Positions 1 to 8,560 are shown, counted from the stretch's first letter. The stretch is 13,047 nt of DNA from DATBFX01 sp034667245 (GCA_034667245.1 JAXDKI010000081.1:1-13047), one strand, 5' to 3'. The notes: a model not told the origin generated them from the letters alone. Numbers and translations are program-made.

Positions 1-1191
1 GTCGAGCGGCGGGCGATGGGCGAGGAGGAGATCGCGGCGCTGACCGAGGTGATCCACTCCGGCCAGCTCGGGCGGCACGGCGGCACGAAGGTCAAGGAAC
101 TAGAGCGGCTCTTTGCCGAGCTCTACGGCGTGAAGCACGCGGTCGCCGTCTCGTCCGGGTCGGCGGCGGTCCACACGGCGATCGCGACGATCAACCCGGA
201 ACCGGGTGACGAGATCATCACGACACCCTGCTCCGATTTCGGGACGGTTCTCGGTATCCTCTTCCAGAACGCGATCCCGGTCTTCGCCGATCTCGATCCG
301 GAGACGTTCTGCCTCGATCCGAAGAGCGTCGAGGCACGGATCACCGACCGGACGAAGGCGATCCTGGCGGTTCACCTCTTCGGTGGACTTGCCGACGTCG
401 AGGCGCTACGGGCGATCGCCACGCGGCACGGTATCCCGCTCATCGAGGACTGCGCGCAGGCGCAGCTGAGCGAGTATCACGGTCAGCTGGCCGGCACGAT
501 CGCGACGATGGGCTGCTTCAGTCTCAACAATACGAAGCATCTGAACGCGGGCGAGGGCGGACTGGTCGTGACGAGCGACGACGCCCTTGCTCGCCGGGCG
601 CGGCTCTTCGCCGATAAGGCGTGGCCGCGCGATGAGGAAGGGCGCTTCAGTCTCTTCCTCGGGCAGAACTATCGGTTGAACGAACTACAGGCAGCCGTGG
701 CGTTGGTTGGGTTGCGCCGGCTGCAGGAGAACGTCGATGCCCGCCGCCGCGTCGTGGCGCGCATCCATTCGCAGATCGGGGACGTGCCCGGGGTGCGTAT
801 TCCCGCCGAGCTGCCGAACACGCGGTCGAGCTACTGGATTCTCCATTTGTTCGTCGAGGACGGCATCGACGCAACTGACACGGCGAAGAGGTTGGAGGCC
901 GAGGGGATTCCGTTCAGCGCCAAATACGTGACTCCGCTCTACACGTGGCCGGCACTTCGGGATCGCCAGACGTATGGGAACTCCGGCTTCCCGTTCAACT
1001 CCCCGTACACCAACCGCCCGTTTGACTACGCACCGGGGCTCTGCCCGGTCTTCGAGTCGGCGCGGGAGCAGCTGATTCTGCTCTCGGTGGACGAGCAGTG
1101 GAGCGATGCCGACGCCGACGACGTCGCCAACGCCATTCGCAAGGTTTTCGCGCACGCGGCACAGCAGGTGGAAGTGGTTCATGCTCATTGA
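1..1191 (+). CDS. DegT/DnrJ/EryC1/StrS family PLP-dependent aminotransferase, 5'-partial
   Basis: This is a fold-type I PLP enzyme of the DegT/DnrJ/EryC1/StrS family, which usually transaminates keto-sugars or related carbonyl compounds in the cytoplasm. The frame is open to the left edge of the window; the first ATG is at 16. The first visible residues (VERRAMGEEEIAAL) match the interior of the family's N-terminus, which normally has a further 10-30 residues ending in a proline-rich stretch, so the real start is probably outside the window. Numbering from the ATG at 16, the PLP-lysine motif TKHLNAGEGG has Lys174, the cofactor-contacting aspartate lies in IEDCAQA (Asp145), and SSGSAAVH (46-53) is the phosphate-binding region. 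The C-terminus is complete. Its last 11 nt overlap the next gene, which suggests translational coupling. The substrate is not recognisable; the amidohydrolase neighbour argues for a catabolic rather than a sugar-antigen role, but this is inference. Confidence 0.9.
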   Translation, partial: VERRAMGEEEIAALTEVIHSGQLGRHGGTKVKELERLFAELYGVKHAVAVSSGSAAVHTAIATINPEPGDEIITTPCSDFGTVLGILFQNAIPVFADLDPETFCLDPKSVEARITDRTKAILAVHLFGGLADVEALRAIATRHGIPLIEDCAQAQLSEYHGQLAGTIATMGCFSLNNTKHLNAGEGGLVVTSDDALARRARLFADKAWPRDEEGRFSLFLGQNYRLNELQAAVALVGLRRLQENVDARRRVVARIHSQIGDVPGVRIPAELPNTRSSYWILHLFVEDGIDATDTAKRLEAEGIPFSAKYVTPLYTWPALRDRQTYGNSGFPFNSPYTNRPFDYAPGLCPVFESAREQLILLSVDEQWSDADADDVANAIRKVFAHAAQQVEVVHAH

Positions 1192-2704
1192 TGTCAACGC
1201 CGGATTCGGCGGTCGGGAGTCAATCCAGCGTTTCACCGTCGAGACAATGCTTGATCAGCTCGGTCGTATCCCCTGCAGCGTGGCCTTCGTCCACAGTAAG
1301 CAGGGAATGAGCGACGCGACGGCGGCGAACGACGAGACGCTGGCGCTGTGCGCGCAGCATCCGTGGATGCGTCCAGTTGGGGTCATTCATCCACGCGACA
1401 CGTTCGCCTGGCGTGGTGAGGTCGACCGCTTTCTCGCGGCAGGCACGCGTCTGTTCCGCATCTACCCCGATGAGGAGCACTGGGCAGCCGACTCTGCGCT
1501 GTTCAGCCAGGTCGTGGAGCGCCTCGCCGGCACCAAAGCGGTGTTGCTCGTCGACGCGTCGACACCAGGGTTGCCAAGCCAGATCGCGGCGGCCACAGCG
1601 GACGCGGCGATTCCCGTGATCTTCACGGAGGCCAGGTATTACCCGCTTTCGGAGCTCCTTCCGTTGGCTCAGCGCTTCCCAAACGTCTTCATCGAGTCGA
1701 GTCGACTTACCAGTCCGGAAGGTGTTGAGCACTGCGTGGAGATGCTCGGCGCGAAACGGCTGGTCTTCGGTTCTGGAACGCCGCGCTATCCGGCCTGGGT
1801 CGCATGGCAGATCCTTCAGGACGCGGCGATTTCGGAGGAGGATCGCGAGGCGATCGCGTGGCGCAACGCCGCGGAGCTACTGGACGTCAGTCCGGAGCCG
1901 GTTAGCCGCAACGTCGCTGGACGATCGTCTTGGCGGGACGCCGGTCTCCCGATCATCGATGTTCACCTCCACGACCGATTTCCCGGGGCGCCGATCACGC
2001 CGGTCACGGCGCAGATGTACGAGGCGGCGATGGATAGGGTCGGCGTCGTCGGCGGTGTCTCCTCGTCGGTCACAGGGATCTTCCACGACCTTGCCAAAGG
2101 GAACGAAGAGATGGCCTGCCTGATCGATCAGGTTCCGCGACTCCGCGGCTATGTGGTCGTCGATCCGCGCTATTACGACGATTCGGTGCGCGAACTGACG
2201 CGGCTCGAACGGGATTCGCGTTTCGTCGGCGTCAAGATCCACTGCTCGTACAGCCAGACTCTCACGGAAGCGCGATCGCTCCGCCGGCTCTTCCGCGTGA
2301 TCGCCGAGTACGGTAAGCCCGTTCTGATCCACCCCCTCGGCGCGGACTGGCCGGAGGCGCTGGTCGAGATCGCGTCGGACCATCCGGACCTGCCGATCAT
2401 CGCCGCGCACGCCGGGTACGGCGACGCGCCCCACCCGACGCATGACGCCGCTCTCCGCGTCGCACCGGCGCCCAACATCTGGCTGGAGTTCTGTAGCACG
2501 TACCTGGCGACGGGGGCGATCCGGCGCGGGATCGAGGCGGTCGGTGTCGATCGGATGCTGTTCGGCAGCGACTATCCACTGATCGCGTTCCCCTACATGG
2601 TTGCGGCGTACGAAGACGCGGAGTTGAGCAACGAGGAAGCCGAGAAAATTCTCTGGCGGAATGCTCAACTGTTGTTCAAGGGCGCGTTCTCCATCGCGGA
2701 TTAA
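1181..2704 (+). CDS. Two-domain amidohydrolase (Amidohydrolase_2 type) with a degenerate N-terminal half
   Basis: This 507-residue protein is two TIM-barrel amidohydrolase units of the Amidohydrolase_2 (PF04909-like) family in tandem; single-unit members are usually about 280-350 residues. The frame is open upstream, but ATG 1181 is preferred: GGAAG lies 6 nt before it and the protein then begins directly with the barrel's first strand (MLIDVNAGFG). The C-terminal unit (about 257-507) looks catalytic: IDVHLHD gives the HxH pair His262/His264, then KIH (His354), IHP (His384), AAHAG (His410) and LFGSDYP (Asp464). The N-terminal unit (1-235) keeps the fold landmarks and the closing IAWRNAAELL / ILWRNAQLLF motif, but the ligand positions read Asn6/Gly8, Val124, Glu150 and Gly199. 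The active half probably hydrolyses or decarboxylates a small amide, lactone or carboxylate; the substrate is unknown. It overlaps the aminotransferase by 11 nt. Confidence 0.88.
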   Translation: MLIDVNAGFGGRESIQRFTVETMLDQLGRIPCSVAFVHSKQGMSDATAANDETLALCAQHPWMRPVGVIHPRDTFAWRGEVDRFLAAGTRLFRIYPDEEHWAADSALFSQVVERLAGTKAVLLVDASTPGLPSQIAAATADAAIPVIFTEARYYPLSELLPLAQRFPNVFIESSRLTSPEGVEHCVEMLGAKRLVFGSGTPRYPAWVAWQILQDAAISEEDREAIAWRNAAELLDVSPEPVSRNVAGRSSWRDAGLPIIDVHLHDRFPGAPITPVTAQMYEAAMDRVGVVGGVSSSVTGIFHDLAKGNEEMACLIDQVPRLRGYVVVDPRYYDDSVRELTRLERDSRFVGVKIHCSYSQTLTEARSLRRLFRVIAEYGKPVLIHPLGADWPEALVEIASDHPDLPIIAAHAGYGDAPHPTHDAALRVAPAPNIWLEFCSTYLATGAIRRGIEAVGVDRMLFGSDYPLIAFPYMVAAYEDAELSNEEAEKILWRNAQLLFKGAFSIAD

Positions 2705-2725
2705 GCGATTCACGCAATGTGATGA

Positions 2726-2757
2726 CGGGCAGAGGACGGGGGGAGGTCCTCTGCCCG
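2726..2757 (+). terminator. 12-bp perfect hairpin after the amidohydrolase gene
   Basis: Positions 2726-2737 (CGGGCAGAGGAC) are exactly complementary to 2746-2757, giving a 12-bp stem with an 8-nt G-rich loop, 21 nt after the stop codon. No T-tract follows, so it is not a canonical intrinsic terminator. It may be a Rho-assisted terminator, a 3'-end protecting structure or an unrelated palindrome. The rest of the 260-nt gap (2705-2964) holds no gene I can support. Its position suggests a boundary between the aminotransferase-amidohydrolase pair and the hydantoinase pair. Confidence 0.5.
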
Positions 2758-2964
2758 ATGCTTCGCCGTGCTAAAACGTGCATCGGAATCACGGCTCGAC
2801 ATCCACGCCAGTCATCCTGCACAAATAACTAGACGTTGCCCCGACACCACGACTATTGCCGCACCGTGAGGGCATTGCTATGCTCACGGCCGTCGTGTTA
2901 CTGGCGACATTCTGTTGGGTCGAGGAGAGAGCAGGTGCTGCTGCGCTCGCGGTGCAGGGGACGT

Positions 2965-4638
2965 ATGGCCGACGCGTTCACGCAGGAGATCATCCGTAAC
3001 AAGCTGTTGGCACTGACCAACGAGATGGGGGCAGTGCTCGCGCGGACGAGTATGAGCCCGATCGTCTACGAGGTACTGGACTTCGCCTGCGGTATCTGCG
3101 ACGCGTCCGGTCGGGTAATCGCGCAGGACAATGGGCTGTGCCTCTTCACTGGCACCTTTCGGCCGCAAGTTGAGTCGATCCTGGCAAAGTATCCAGCGGC
3201 AGTGATGCGGCCCGGCGACGTTTACATGACCAACTCGCCGTATGGGGGTGGAACGCACAACGCCGATGTGGCGCTGATCCAGCCGATCTTCGCGGAAGAC
3301 CGACTGCTCGCCTTCGGCATCTCGGTGACGCACTGGACCGAGGTCGGCGGGAAAGTGCTCGGTTCGCTCGCGCCGGATTCGACGGAGATCTACCAAGAAG
3401 GCCTGCAATTCCCACAACTCCGGCTCTACCGCGAAGGTGAGATCAACGAGGCGATCGTCGACATCATCCGGGCCAATGTGCGCCTGCCGGTGATGTCGAT
3501 TGGCGACCTCAACGCCGGTGTGGCGGCGGTGCGGATCGCGGAGCAACGGTTTAAGGATATCGTCGCGCGCTACGGATTGCCGGCAGTCGAGGAGGCGTTT
3601 GAGGCGATCCTCGACCACGGCGAGGCGCTGGCGCTGGCGGCTCTCACGCGGATTCCATCCGGCACCTACGAGGCGGAAGACATCATCGACGGCGACGGTG
3701 TGTCGGAGGATCCGATTCCGATTCGGGTGAGGGTGACGGTGTCGGCTGACAGGTTCGTCGCCGACTTCACGGGGTGCTCGCCACAGACTCAGGGACCAAT
3801 CAACTGCGCGCGCGGCGCTTTGATGTCGGCCTGCAAGACTGTCTTTAAAGCGATCACGGGGCCGCAGCAGCCGTCGAACGAGGGACTGTTCCGTCCCTTC
3901 GAGCTTATCGCCCCGGAAGGGACGGTGTTCACCGCGATGTGGCCGGCACCGACCGGGTGGTACTACGAGGCGTCGGCGTACGCCACCGAGCTGGTCTGGA
4001 AGGCATTGGCGCCAGTGCTTCCCGAACGACTGTCGGCCGGATCGTACGTCTCGCTCTGCGCCTACTACATCGGCGGGAGGAAACCAGACGGTGAGTACTG
4101 GGTGCTGGCGACGCCACAAGATGGTGGCTGGGGCGCCTGTGCGGACCAGGACGGTGAAAGCTCGTTGATCGCAACGACGGACGGGGATACCTACAACTAC
4201 CCGGCAGAAGTGATCGAGACCGCGTTTCCATTGACGATGCTTCGCAACGCCTTCAACGTCGAGGCCGGTGGTGGCGCAGGACGGCAGCGGGGCGGATTTG
4301 GAACGATCCGCGAGTACCGGATCGAGAACCCGACCGGTGGATCGCTGCTCGCCAGTCTTGGCAGGTCGGTCCACGCACCATGGGGTATCGACGGCGGAGC
4401 GCGGGGAACGGTTAACTACTTCGAAGTCCTCCGTGCCGACGGCGAGACAGTTCGTGGCGGTCGGGTCACGAGTTTGCCGCTCGGCGCCGGTGACGTCGTT
4501 CGTATCGTCACCGGCAACGGTGGTGGCTGGGGCGATCCCAAGGAGCGGTCCGAAGAAGACGTTCGGCGAGACTTGGCCGACGGATTGGTGAGTCCGCGGA
4601 CGGCGAGGGAGACCTACGGGGTCGAGGTGAGCCGGTGA
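2965..4638 (+). CDS. hyuB: Hydantoinase B/oxoprolinase family protein (HyuB-like subunit)
   Basis: This 557-residue protein is the B subunit of the ATP-dependent hydantoinase/oxoprolinase family, which also includes caprolactamase and the acetone and acetophenone carboxylases. It acts in the cytoplasm with HyuA, which phosphorylates the substrate so that HyuB can open the ring or pass on the intermediate. ATG 2965 is chosen because the protein then begins MADAFTQEIIRNKLL, as family members do; AGGGG precedes it by only 4 nt. An in-frame GTG at 2935 has a better-spaced AGGAGA and would add ten residues. YEVLDF (Glu36), GGTHNAD (His98, Asp101) and VTHW (His123) lie where, as I recall, acetone carboxylase binds its metal. 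The C-terminus has the usual glycine-rich GNGGGWGDP followed by LVSPRTARETYGV. Its stop overlaps hyuA by 4 nt. The symbol is at family level; the true substrate is unknown. Confidence 0.9.
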   Translation: MADAFTQEIIRNKLLALTNEMGAVLARTSMSPIVYEVLDFACGICDASGRVIAQDNGLCLFTGTFRPQVESILAKYPAAVMRPGDVYMTNSPYGGGTHNADVALIQPIFAEDRLLAFGISVTHWTEVGGKVLGSLAPDSTEIYQEGLQFPQLRLYREGEINEAIVDIIRANVRLPVMSIGDLNAGVAAVRIAEQRFKDIVARYGLPAVEEAFEAILDHGEALALAALTRIPSGTYEAEDIIDGDGVSEDPIPIRVRVTVSADRFVADFTGCSPQTQGPINCARGALMSACKTVFKAITGPQQPSNEGLFRPFELIAPEGTVFTAMWPAPTGWYYEASAYATELVWKALAPVLPERLSAGSYVSLCAYYIGGRKPDGEYWVLATPQDGGWGACADQDGESSLIATTDGDTYNYPAEVIETAFPLTMLRNAFNVEAGGGAGRQRGGFGTIREYRIENPTGGSLLASLGRSVHAPWGIDGGARGTVNYFEVLRADGETVRGGRVTSLPLGAGDVVRIVTGNGGGWGDPKERSEEDVRRDLADGLVSPRTARETYGVEVSR

Positions 4639-6719
4639 GCGAGCAGCGATTGCGGGTGGCGGTCGACATCGGCGGGACATTTACCGACCTGGTCGTCTTC
4701 GACGAAGCGAGTGGACGGACGTTCGAGGCCAAGGCGTCGACCACGCTGGCAGACTTCGCCAAGGGCGTGCTGGAGGCAATTCGGACCGGCGACGTCGCGC
4801 CACAGGCGATCGACTATCTCGTCCACGGAACGACGGTCGTCATCAATGCGATAACGCAGCGGGCGGGGGTGAAGACGGCGCTGGTTACGACGGCCGGGTT
4901 TCGCGATGCGCTCGCGATCGGCCGCGGCAACCGCCCCGACATGTACAACCTCAAGTTCCACAAACCGGAACCGTTCGTCCCCCGCCGGCTCCGCTTCGAG
5001 GTGAGGGAGCGCGTCACCGCCGACGGGACAGTGGTGACCCCGCTTCATCTCTGCGACCTGGACGAGGTGGTGCGATCGTGCCAGGAGCAGGAAGTCGAGG
5101 CAGTCGCGATCTGCTTCTTGCACTCTTACGCCCATCCCGAGCATGAACGGCAGACCGCGGAGTACCTGCGCGAGCGGCTGCCGGAAGTGACGATCTCGAT
5201 TTCGTCCGAGATCACGAAGGAATGGCGCGAGTACGAACGGTCGAGCACGGTGGTGCTGAACGCCTACGTGCAGCCGATCCTCGATCGCTATCTGGGCAAT
5301 CTCGAAGCGGATCTGCGGCAGCTTGAAGTGCCCGGGCGGTTGTTCGCGATGCTCTCGAACGGTGGGACGGCGGCGTTCGCGAGCGCAAGGCGGCAGCCGA
5401 TCCAGCTGGTCGAATCCGGTCCGGCGGGCGGGATCATTGGAGCAGCGCTGGTCGGCGAGCAGATCGGCGAGCCGAACGTGATCTCGCTCGACGTCGGTGG
5501 GACGACCGCCAAGTGCTCGCTGATCGAAGGGGGCGAGATCAAGATCGCGGGCGACTACCGGCTCGAATGGACACCGTTGTCGCCGGGATATCCGGTGAGG
5601 ATTCCGGTCGTCGACATCGTCGAGATCGGTGCCGGCGGGGGGAGCGTCGCCTGGTTCGACGAAGGAGGCGCGCTACGGGTGGGTCCCCGCTCCGCGGGCG
5701 CCGATCCTGGCCCGGCCTGCTATGGGCGTGGCGGAACCGAACCGACGGTCACCGACGCGATGCTGATCGCAGGGGTCATTGACCCGGCTTCCTTTCTCGG
5801 CGGGCGGCTGACGGTCGACGTCGAGTTGGCGCGGAGTGCTTACGAGCCGATCGCAACCCGCCTGGGCGTAAGCGTGGACGCCGCGGCCGCGGGAGTCATT
5901 CGGCTCGTCAACGAGGCGACGATCGATGCGCTCAAGCTGATCTCGGTCCGGCGGGGGTACGATCCACGCGACTTTAGTCTCGTCGCGTTCGGCGGCGGCG
6001 GACCGATGCACGCCGCGGCTCTGGCGGCGGAACTCGGGGTGAAGCGCGTGGTGATCCCGCCATTCCCCGGTACGTTCAGCGCCTGGGGCATGCTGATGAC
6101 CCAACCGCGAGTCGACCTGACTCGGACACGCGTCACGCGCCTCGACGCCACCCAGCCGGGCGAGATTGAGGAGATTTTCGCCGACCTTGAGACAGAAGCG
6201 TCGGCGCGACTGATCGTCCAGGGATTCACCAGCGAGCAAATCGCCGGCCACCGGCGAAGCGTCGACGTGCGATACCAGGGGCAGGAGCACACGGTGCGGG
6301 TACCGATGCCGTCTGGAGAAGTCGCGCTGGCGGCTTTGGAGGCGGCATTTCACGAACTACACCGACGGAGCTACACGTTCGCGCTTGTGGAGACTCCGGT
6401 CGAGATCGTAAACTTTCGCACAATCAGCACGATCGAAATGCCGAGGCCGACAATGGGCCAGGTGGGTCTTGGTGGCAGCAGAGCCACTGATGTCGCGGGT
6501 GGGGAACGACGTGTCGATTTTGGCAACGGCGTTCTCCGGGAAACACGGGTCTACGAACGCTCAACGCTGCCCACGGGGTTCAGTGCCCCCGGGCCAGCGA
6601 TCGTCGAAGAGGCGAGCGCAACGACGTTGGTGCTGCCGGGTCAACGACTCGACGTCGACCAGTTCGGCAATCTGGTGATCTCTCCCGGCGATCAGAAGGG
6701 GCTCGAGGACGGCGCGTGA
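4635..6719 (+). CDS. hyuA: Hydantoinase/oxoprolinase family ATP-binding subunit (HyuA-like)
   Basis: This 694-residue protein is the A subunit of the hydantoinase/oxoprolinase family, an ASKHA-fold ATPase that activates cyclic amides or ketones by phosphorylation. It is full length for the family. The N-terminal domain has the phosphate loop DIGGTFTD (11-18) and HGTT (64-67); the central domain has a second nucleotide motif, DVGGTTAKC (286-294), and FGGGGPMHA (452-460). The C-terminal domain (about 510-690) ends with PGPAIVEE and a conserved LPGQ turn. The GTG start at 4635 forms a GTGA overlap with the hyuB stop and is preceded by GAGGTGA (4624-4630), so the two are probably translated as a coupled pair. 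No small third subunit like that of acetone carboxylase lies next to it, which leans towards hydrolase rather than carboxylase, though not decisively. The symbol is at family level. Confidence 0.92.
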   Translation: MSEQRLRVAVDIGGTFTDLVVFDEASGRTFEAKASTTLADFAKGVLEAIRTGDVAPQAIDYLVHGTTVVINAITQRAGVKTALVTTAGFRDALAIGRGNRPDMYNLKFHKPEPFVPRRLRFEVRERVTADGTVVTPLHLCDLDEVVRSCQEQEVEAVAICFLHSYAHPEHERQTAEYLRERLPEVTISISSEITKEWREYERSSTVVLNAYVQPILDRYLGNLEADLRQLEVPGRLFAMLSNGGTAAFASARRQPIQLVESGPAGGIIGAALVGEQIGEPNVISLDVGGTTAKCSLIEGGEIKIAGDYRLEWTPLSPGYPVRIPVVDIVEIGAGGGSVAWFDEGGALRVGPRSAGADPGPACYGRGGTEPTVTDAMLIAGVIDPASFLGGRLTVDVELARSAYEPIATRLGVSVDAAAAGVIRLVNEATIDALKLISVRRGYDPRDFSLVAFGGGGPMHAAALAAELGVKRVVIPPFPGTFSAWGMLMTQPRVDLTRTRVTRLDATQPGEIEEIFADLETEASARLIVQGFTSEQIAGHRRSVDVRYQGQEHTVRVPMPSGEVALAALEAAFHELHRRSYTFALVETPVEIVNFRTISTIEMPRPTMGQVGLGGSRATDVAGGERRVDFGNGVLRETRVYERSTLPTGFSAPGPAIVEEASATTLVLPGQRLDVDQFGNLVISPGDQKGLEDGA

Positions 6720-6804
6720 GCGAGGAGGTGATTGGGGTCGAGGTCTGCAGATCACGCAGGTGATATCTCGGCTCTGAGACGTTCTTGGAACGCCTTGGTG
6801 GATG

Positions 6805-6823
6805 CGGGGCGAGGATCGCCCTG
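6805..6823 (+). promoter_or_regulatory. Small hairpin just upstream of the binding-protein ribosome binding site
   Basis: GGGCGA (6807-6812) pairs with TCGCCC (6816-6821) around a 3-nt loop, extendable by a G-U and a C-G pair. It ends 11 nt before the AGGAG at 6835-6839 that serves the ATG at 6845. The 125-nt gap (6720-6844) is where a promoter or 5' leader for the transporter could lie, but I found no convincing -35/-10 pair. The hairpin could protect the mRNA 5' end or be chance in GC-rich DNA. Confidence 0.25.
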
Positions 6824-6844
6824 GTAGCACAGTGAGGAGCGACG

Positions 6845-8560
6845 ATGTCTGTCAGCAACGAACTGAAGCAGCTCGCGGACGCCTATGCCAGCAAGAAGAT
6901 CACCCGCCGGACGCTTTGGAAAGGTGCGGCCGCGCTTGGCCTTTCCGCGCCCTGGATCGCGGCACTCGAGAAGGGGGCGACGGCCGGACCGGCTCAGACC
7001 TGGAACCAACGCGGCACTCGCCATCAGGACAAGGCGACGACGTTCATCATCGCGGTCGAGGGCGACATCGACACCTTCGATCCCGGCAACACGGTCGGCT
7101 CCAAAACAGCGCAGACGGTGCTGCAGAACATCTTTGACCAGTTGACGCAGTACCAGATCGTCGAGAAGCAGGCGCCCGACGGGTCGACTTACCGAACGGT
7201 CGATCCGACGCAGGTCGTCCCGATGATGTGCGAGGAGTGGCACTGGGACGGCAACAAGATGGTCTTCACGATGCGCGACGGTGCCCAGTACGCGAACGGG
7301 AACCCGATCGACGCGAATACGATGGTCGCTGGGTATACGCGGATCTTCGAAGGGACTATCTCCAGCTGGCTGATCGCGATGGGTGGGACGATCAAGGACT
7401 CGTCCGCCTTCCAGGCGCCCGATCCGAAGACGTTCGTGATAGAGCTGACGCAGCAGAATCCGTTGACTCCGCAGAACAACGTCATGCACAACAACAGCAT
7501 CGTTGATCCTAAGGAGGTCGAGGCCAACAAGACGCCGGACGACCCGTGGGCGAAGGAGTATTTCAAGAAGAACCTGGCGACGGCGAACGGCCCCTACAAG
7601 CTGGAGTCGTACAAGCCGGGCGACTCGATCACGTTGGTGACCAACGACCTCTACTACGGCGAGAAGCCGAAGTTCTCAACGGTCATCCTCAAGATCATTC
7701 CGGAGCCGATCCAGCGCGTGCAGCTCCTGCGCAACGGCGACGTCGACTTCTCGACGCTGATCCCGTTTAAGGAGTTGGAGACGCTGAAGTCGGACCCGAA
7801 TCTCAAGATCCTGCTGATCCCATCCGACTTGATCAACTTCATCGAGATGAACGGCAAGATCGCGCCGTTCGACAACAAGCTGGTGCGGCAGGCAGTGGCC
7901 TACGCGACGCCGTACCAGCTGATCATCGATCAGGTTTACCAGGGCAACGCTCAGCAGGCCGGCAGCATCGTCCCGAACGGGATGCCGACCAGCGACTTCT
8001 CGGCGTTCCCCTACTCGACGAACCCGGAGAAGGCCAAGGAGCTCCTGGCACAGGCCGGATTCCCGGGCGGGCAGGGTCTACCGGAGATCAAGCTTTCCTA
8101 CCGTGTCGGTAACGACCAGTGGGAGAAGATCGCAATCCTGATGCAGGCTGCGCTGAAGCAGGTCGGCATGGACGTCAAGATCGAACCCCTCGCCTACGCC
8201 GCCTCGAACGAGGCGGAGCAGGGCAAGAAGCTCCAGTTCTGGGTCACCGAATGGATCTCCTGGGTGAAGGACCCGTACTACCACCTCTCCTGGCTCGGAC
8301 AGTCCGAGAGCGTCGCCAACTATCCGAACCTGTCGAATCCCCGCGTCGACGAGATCATCGCGCAATTCACGCTGGCGCCGGAAGGACCGGAGCGCGAGGC
8401 GGCGAGTAAGGAAGCGCAGGCACTCATCGCCGACGAGTGCAACTACGTCTACCTCTGCCAGCCTCACTGGACGGTATTCCTACGCAACGACATCGATGGG
8501 TACGTCTACTACAACGACGAGCTGCCGCGGTACTACCATTTCTTCCGAGCGGGTGCGTAG
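6845..8560 (+). CDS. ABC transporter substrate-binding protein, peptide/nickel family 5, Tat-exported
   Basis: This 571-residue protein is an extracellular solute-binding protein of family 5 (DppA/OppA/NikA type; SBP_bac_5), the receptor that delivers ligand to the permeases encoded downstream. The start is set by AGGAG 5 nt upstream. Residues 20-26 (TRRTLWK) form a twin-arginine motif followed by a hydrophobic stretch (27-40) and an ATA signal-peptidase-like site near residue 47. There is no lipobox cysteine, so it appears to be exported folded by Tat rather than as a Sec lipoprotein. Family landmarks include TFDPGNT (77-83), FTMRDGAQYANG (141-152) and NGPYKLESY (248-256). Ligands of this family include di- and oligopeptides, nickel chelates, opines and glycans. 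The upstream hydantoinase genes make a cyclic amide or modified peptide plausible, but the ligand cannot be read from sequence. Confidence 0.93.
   Translation: MSVSNELKQLADAYASKKITRRTLWKGAAALGLSAPWIAALEKGATAGPAQTWNQRGTRHQDKATTFIIAVEGDIDTFDPGNTVGSKTAQTVLQNIFDQLTQYQIVEKQAPDGSTYRTVDPTQVVPMMCEEWHWDGNKMVFTMRDGAQYANGNPIDANTMVAGYTRIFEGTISSWLIAMGGTIKDSSAFQAPDPKTFVIELTQQNPLTPQNNVMHNNSIVDPKEVEANKTPDDPWAKEYFKKNLATANGPYKLESYKPGDSITLVTNDLYYGEKPKFSTVILKIIPEPIQRVQLLRNGDVDFSTLIPFKELETLKSDPNLKILLIPSDLINFIEMNGKIAPFDNKLVRQAVAYATPYQLIIDQVYQGNAQQAGSIVPNGMPTSDFSAFPYSTNPEKAKELLAQAGFPGGQGLPEIKLSYRVGNDQWEKIAILMQAALKQVGMDVKIEPLAYAASNEAEQGKKLQFWVTEWISWVKDPYYHLSWLGQSESVANYPNLSNPRVDEIIAQFTLAPEGPEREAASKEAQALIADECNYVYLCQPHWTVFLRNDIDGYVYYNDELPRYYHFFRAGA

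Noticed and set aside
2796..2826. Possible promoter before hyuB: TCGACA, 19-nt spacer, ACAAAT
   Set aside because: Only the -35-like box is good; the -10 matches at three positions and the spacer is long. The place is right, but the sequence evidence is too weak.
2884..4680. A 598-codon open frame on the minus strand covering almost all of hyuB
   Set aside because: Its translation is rich in Arg, Asp and His with no recognisable domain, and it mirrors a gene with clear family motifs. Long antisense frames are expected opposite GC-rich coding sequence.
6720..6844. Possible riboswitch or T-box leader before the binding-protein gene
   Set aside because: Only small hairpins (ATCAC/GTGAT at 6751-6764, CGTTC/GAACG at 6780-6792 and the 6805-6823 stem) are present, with no conserved aptamer core that I recognise.
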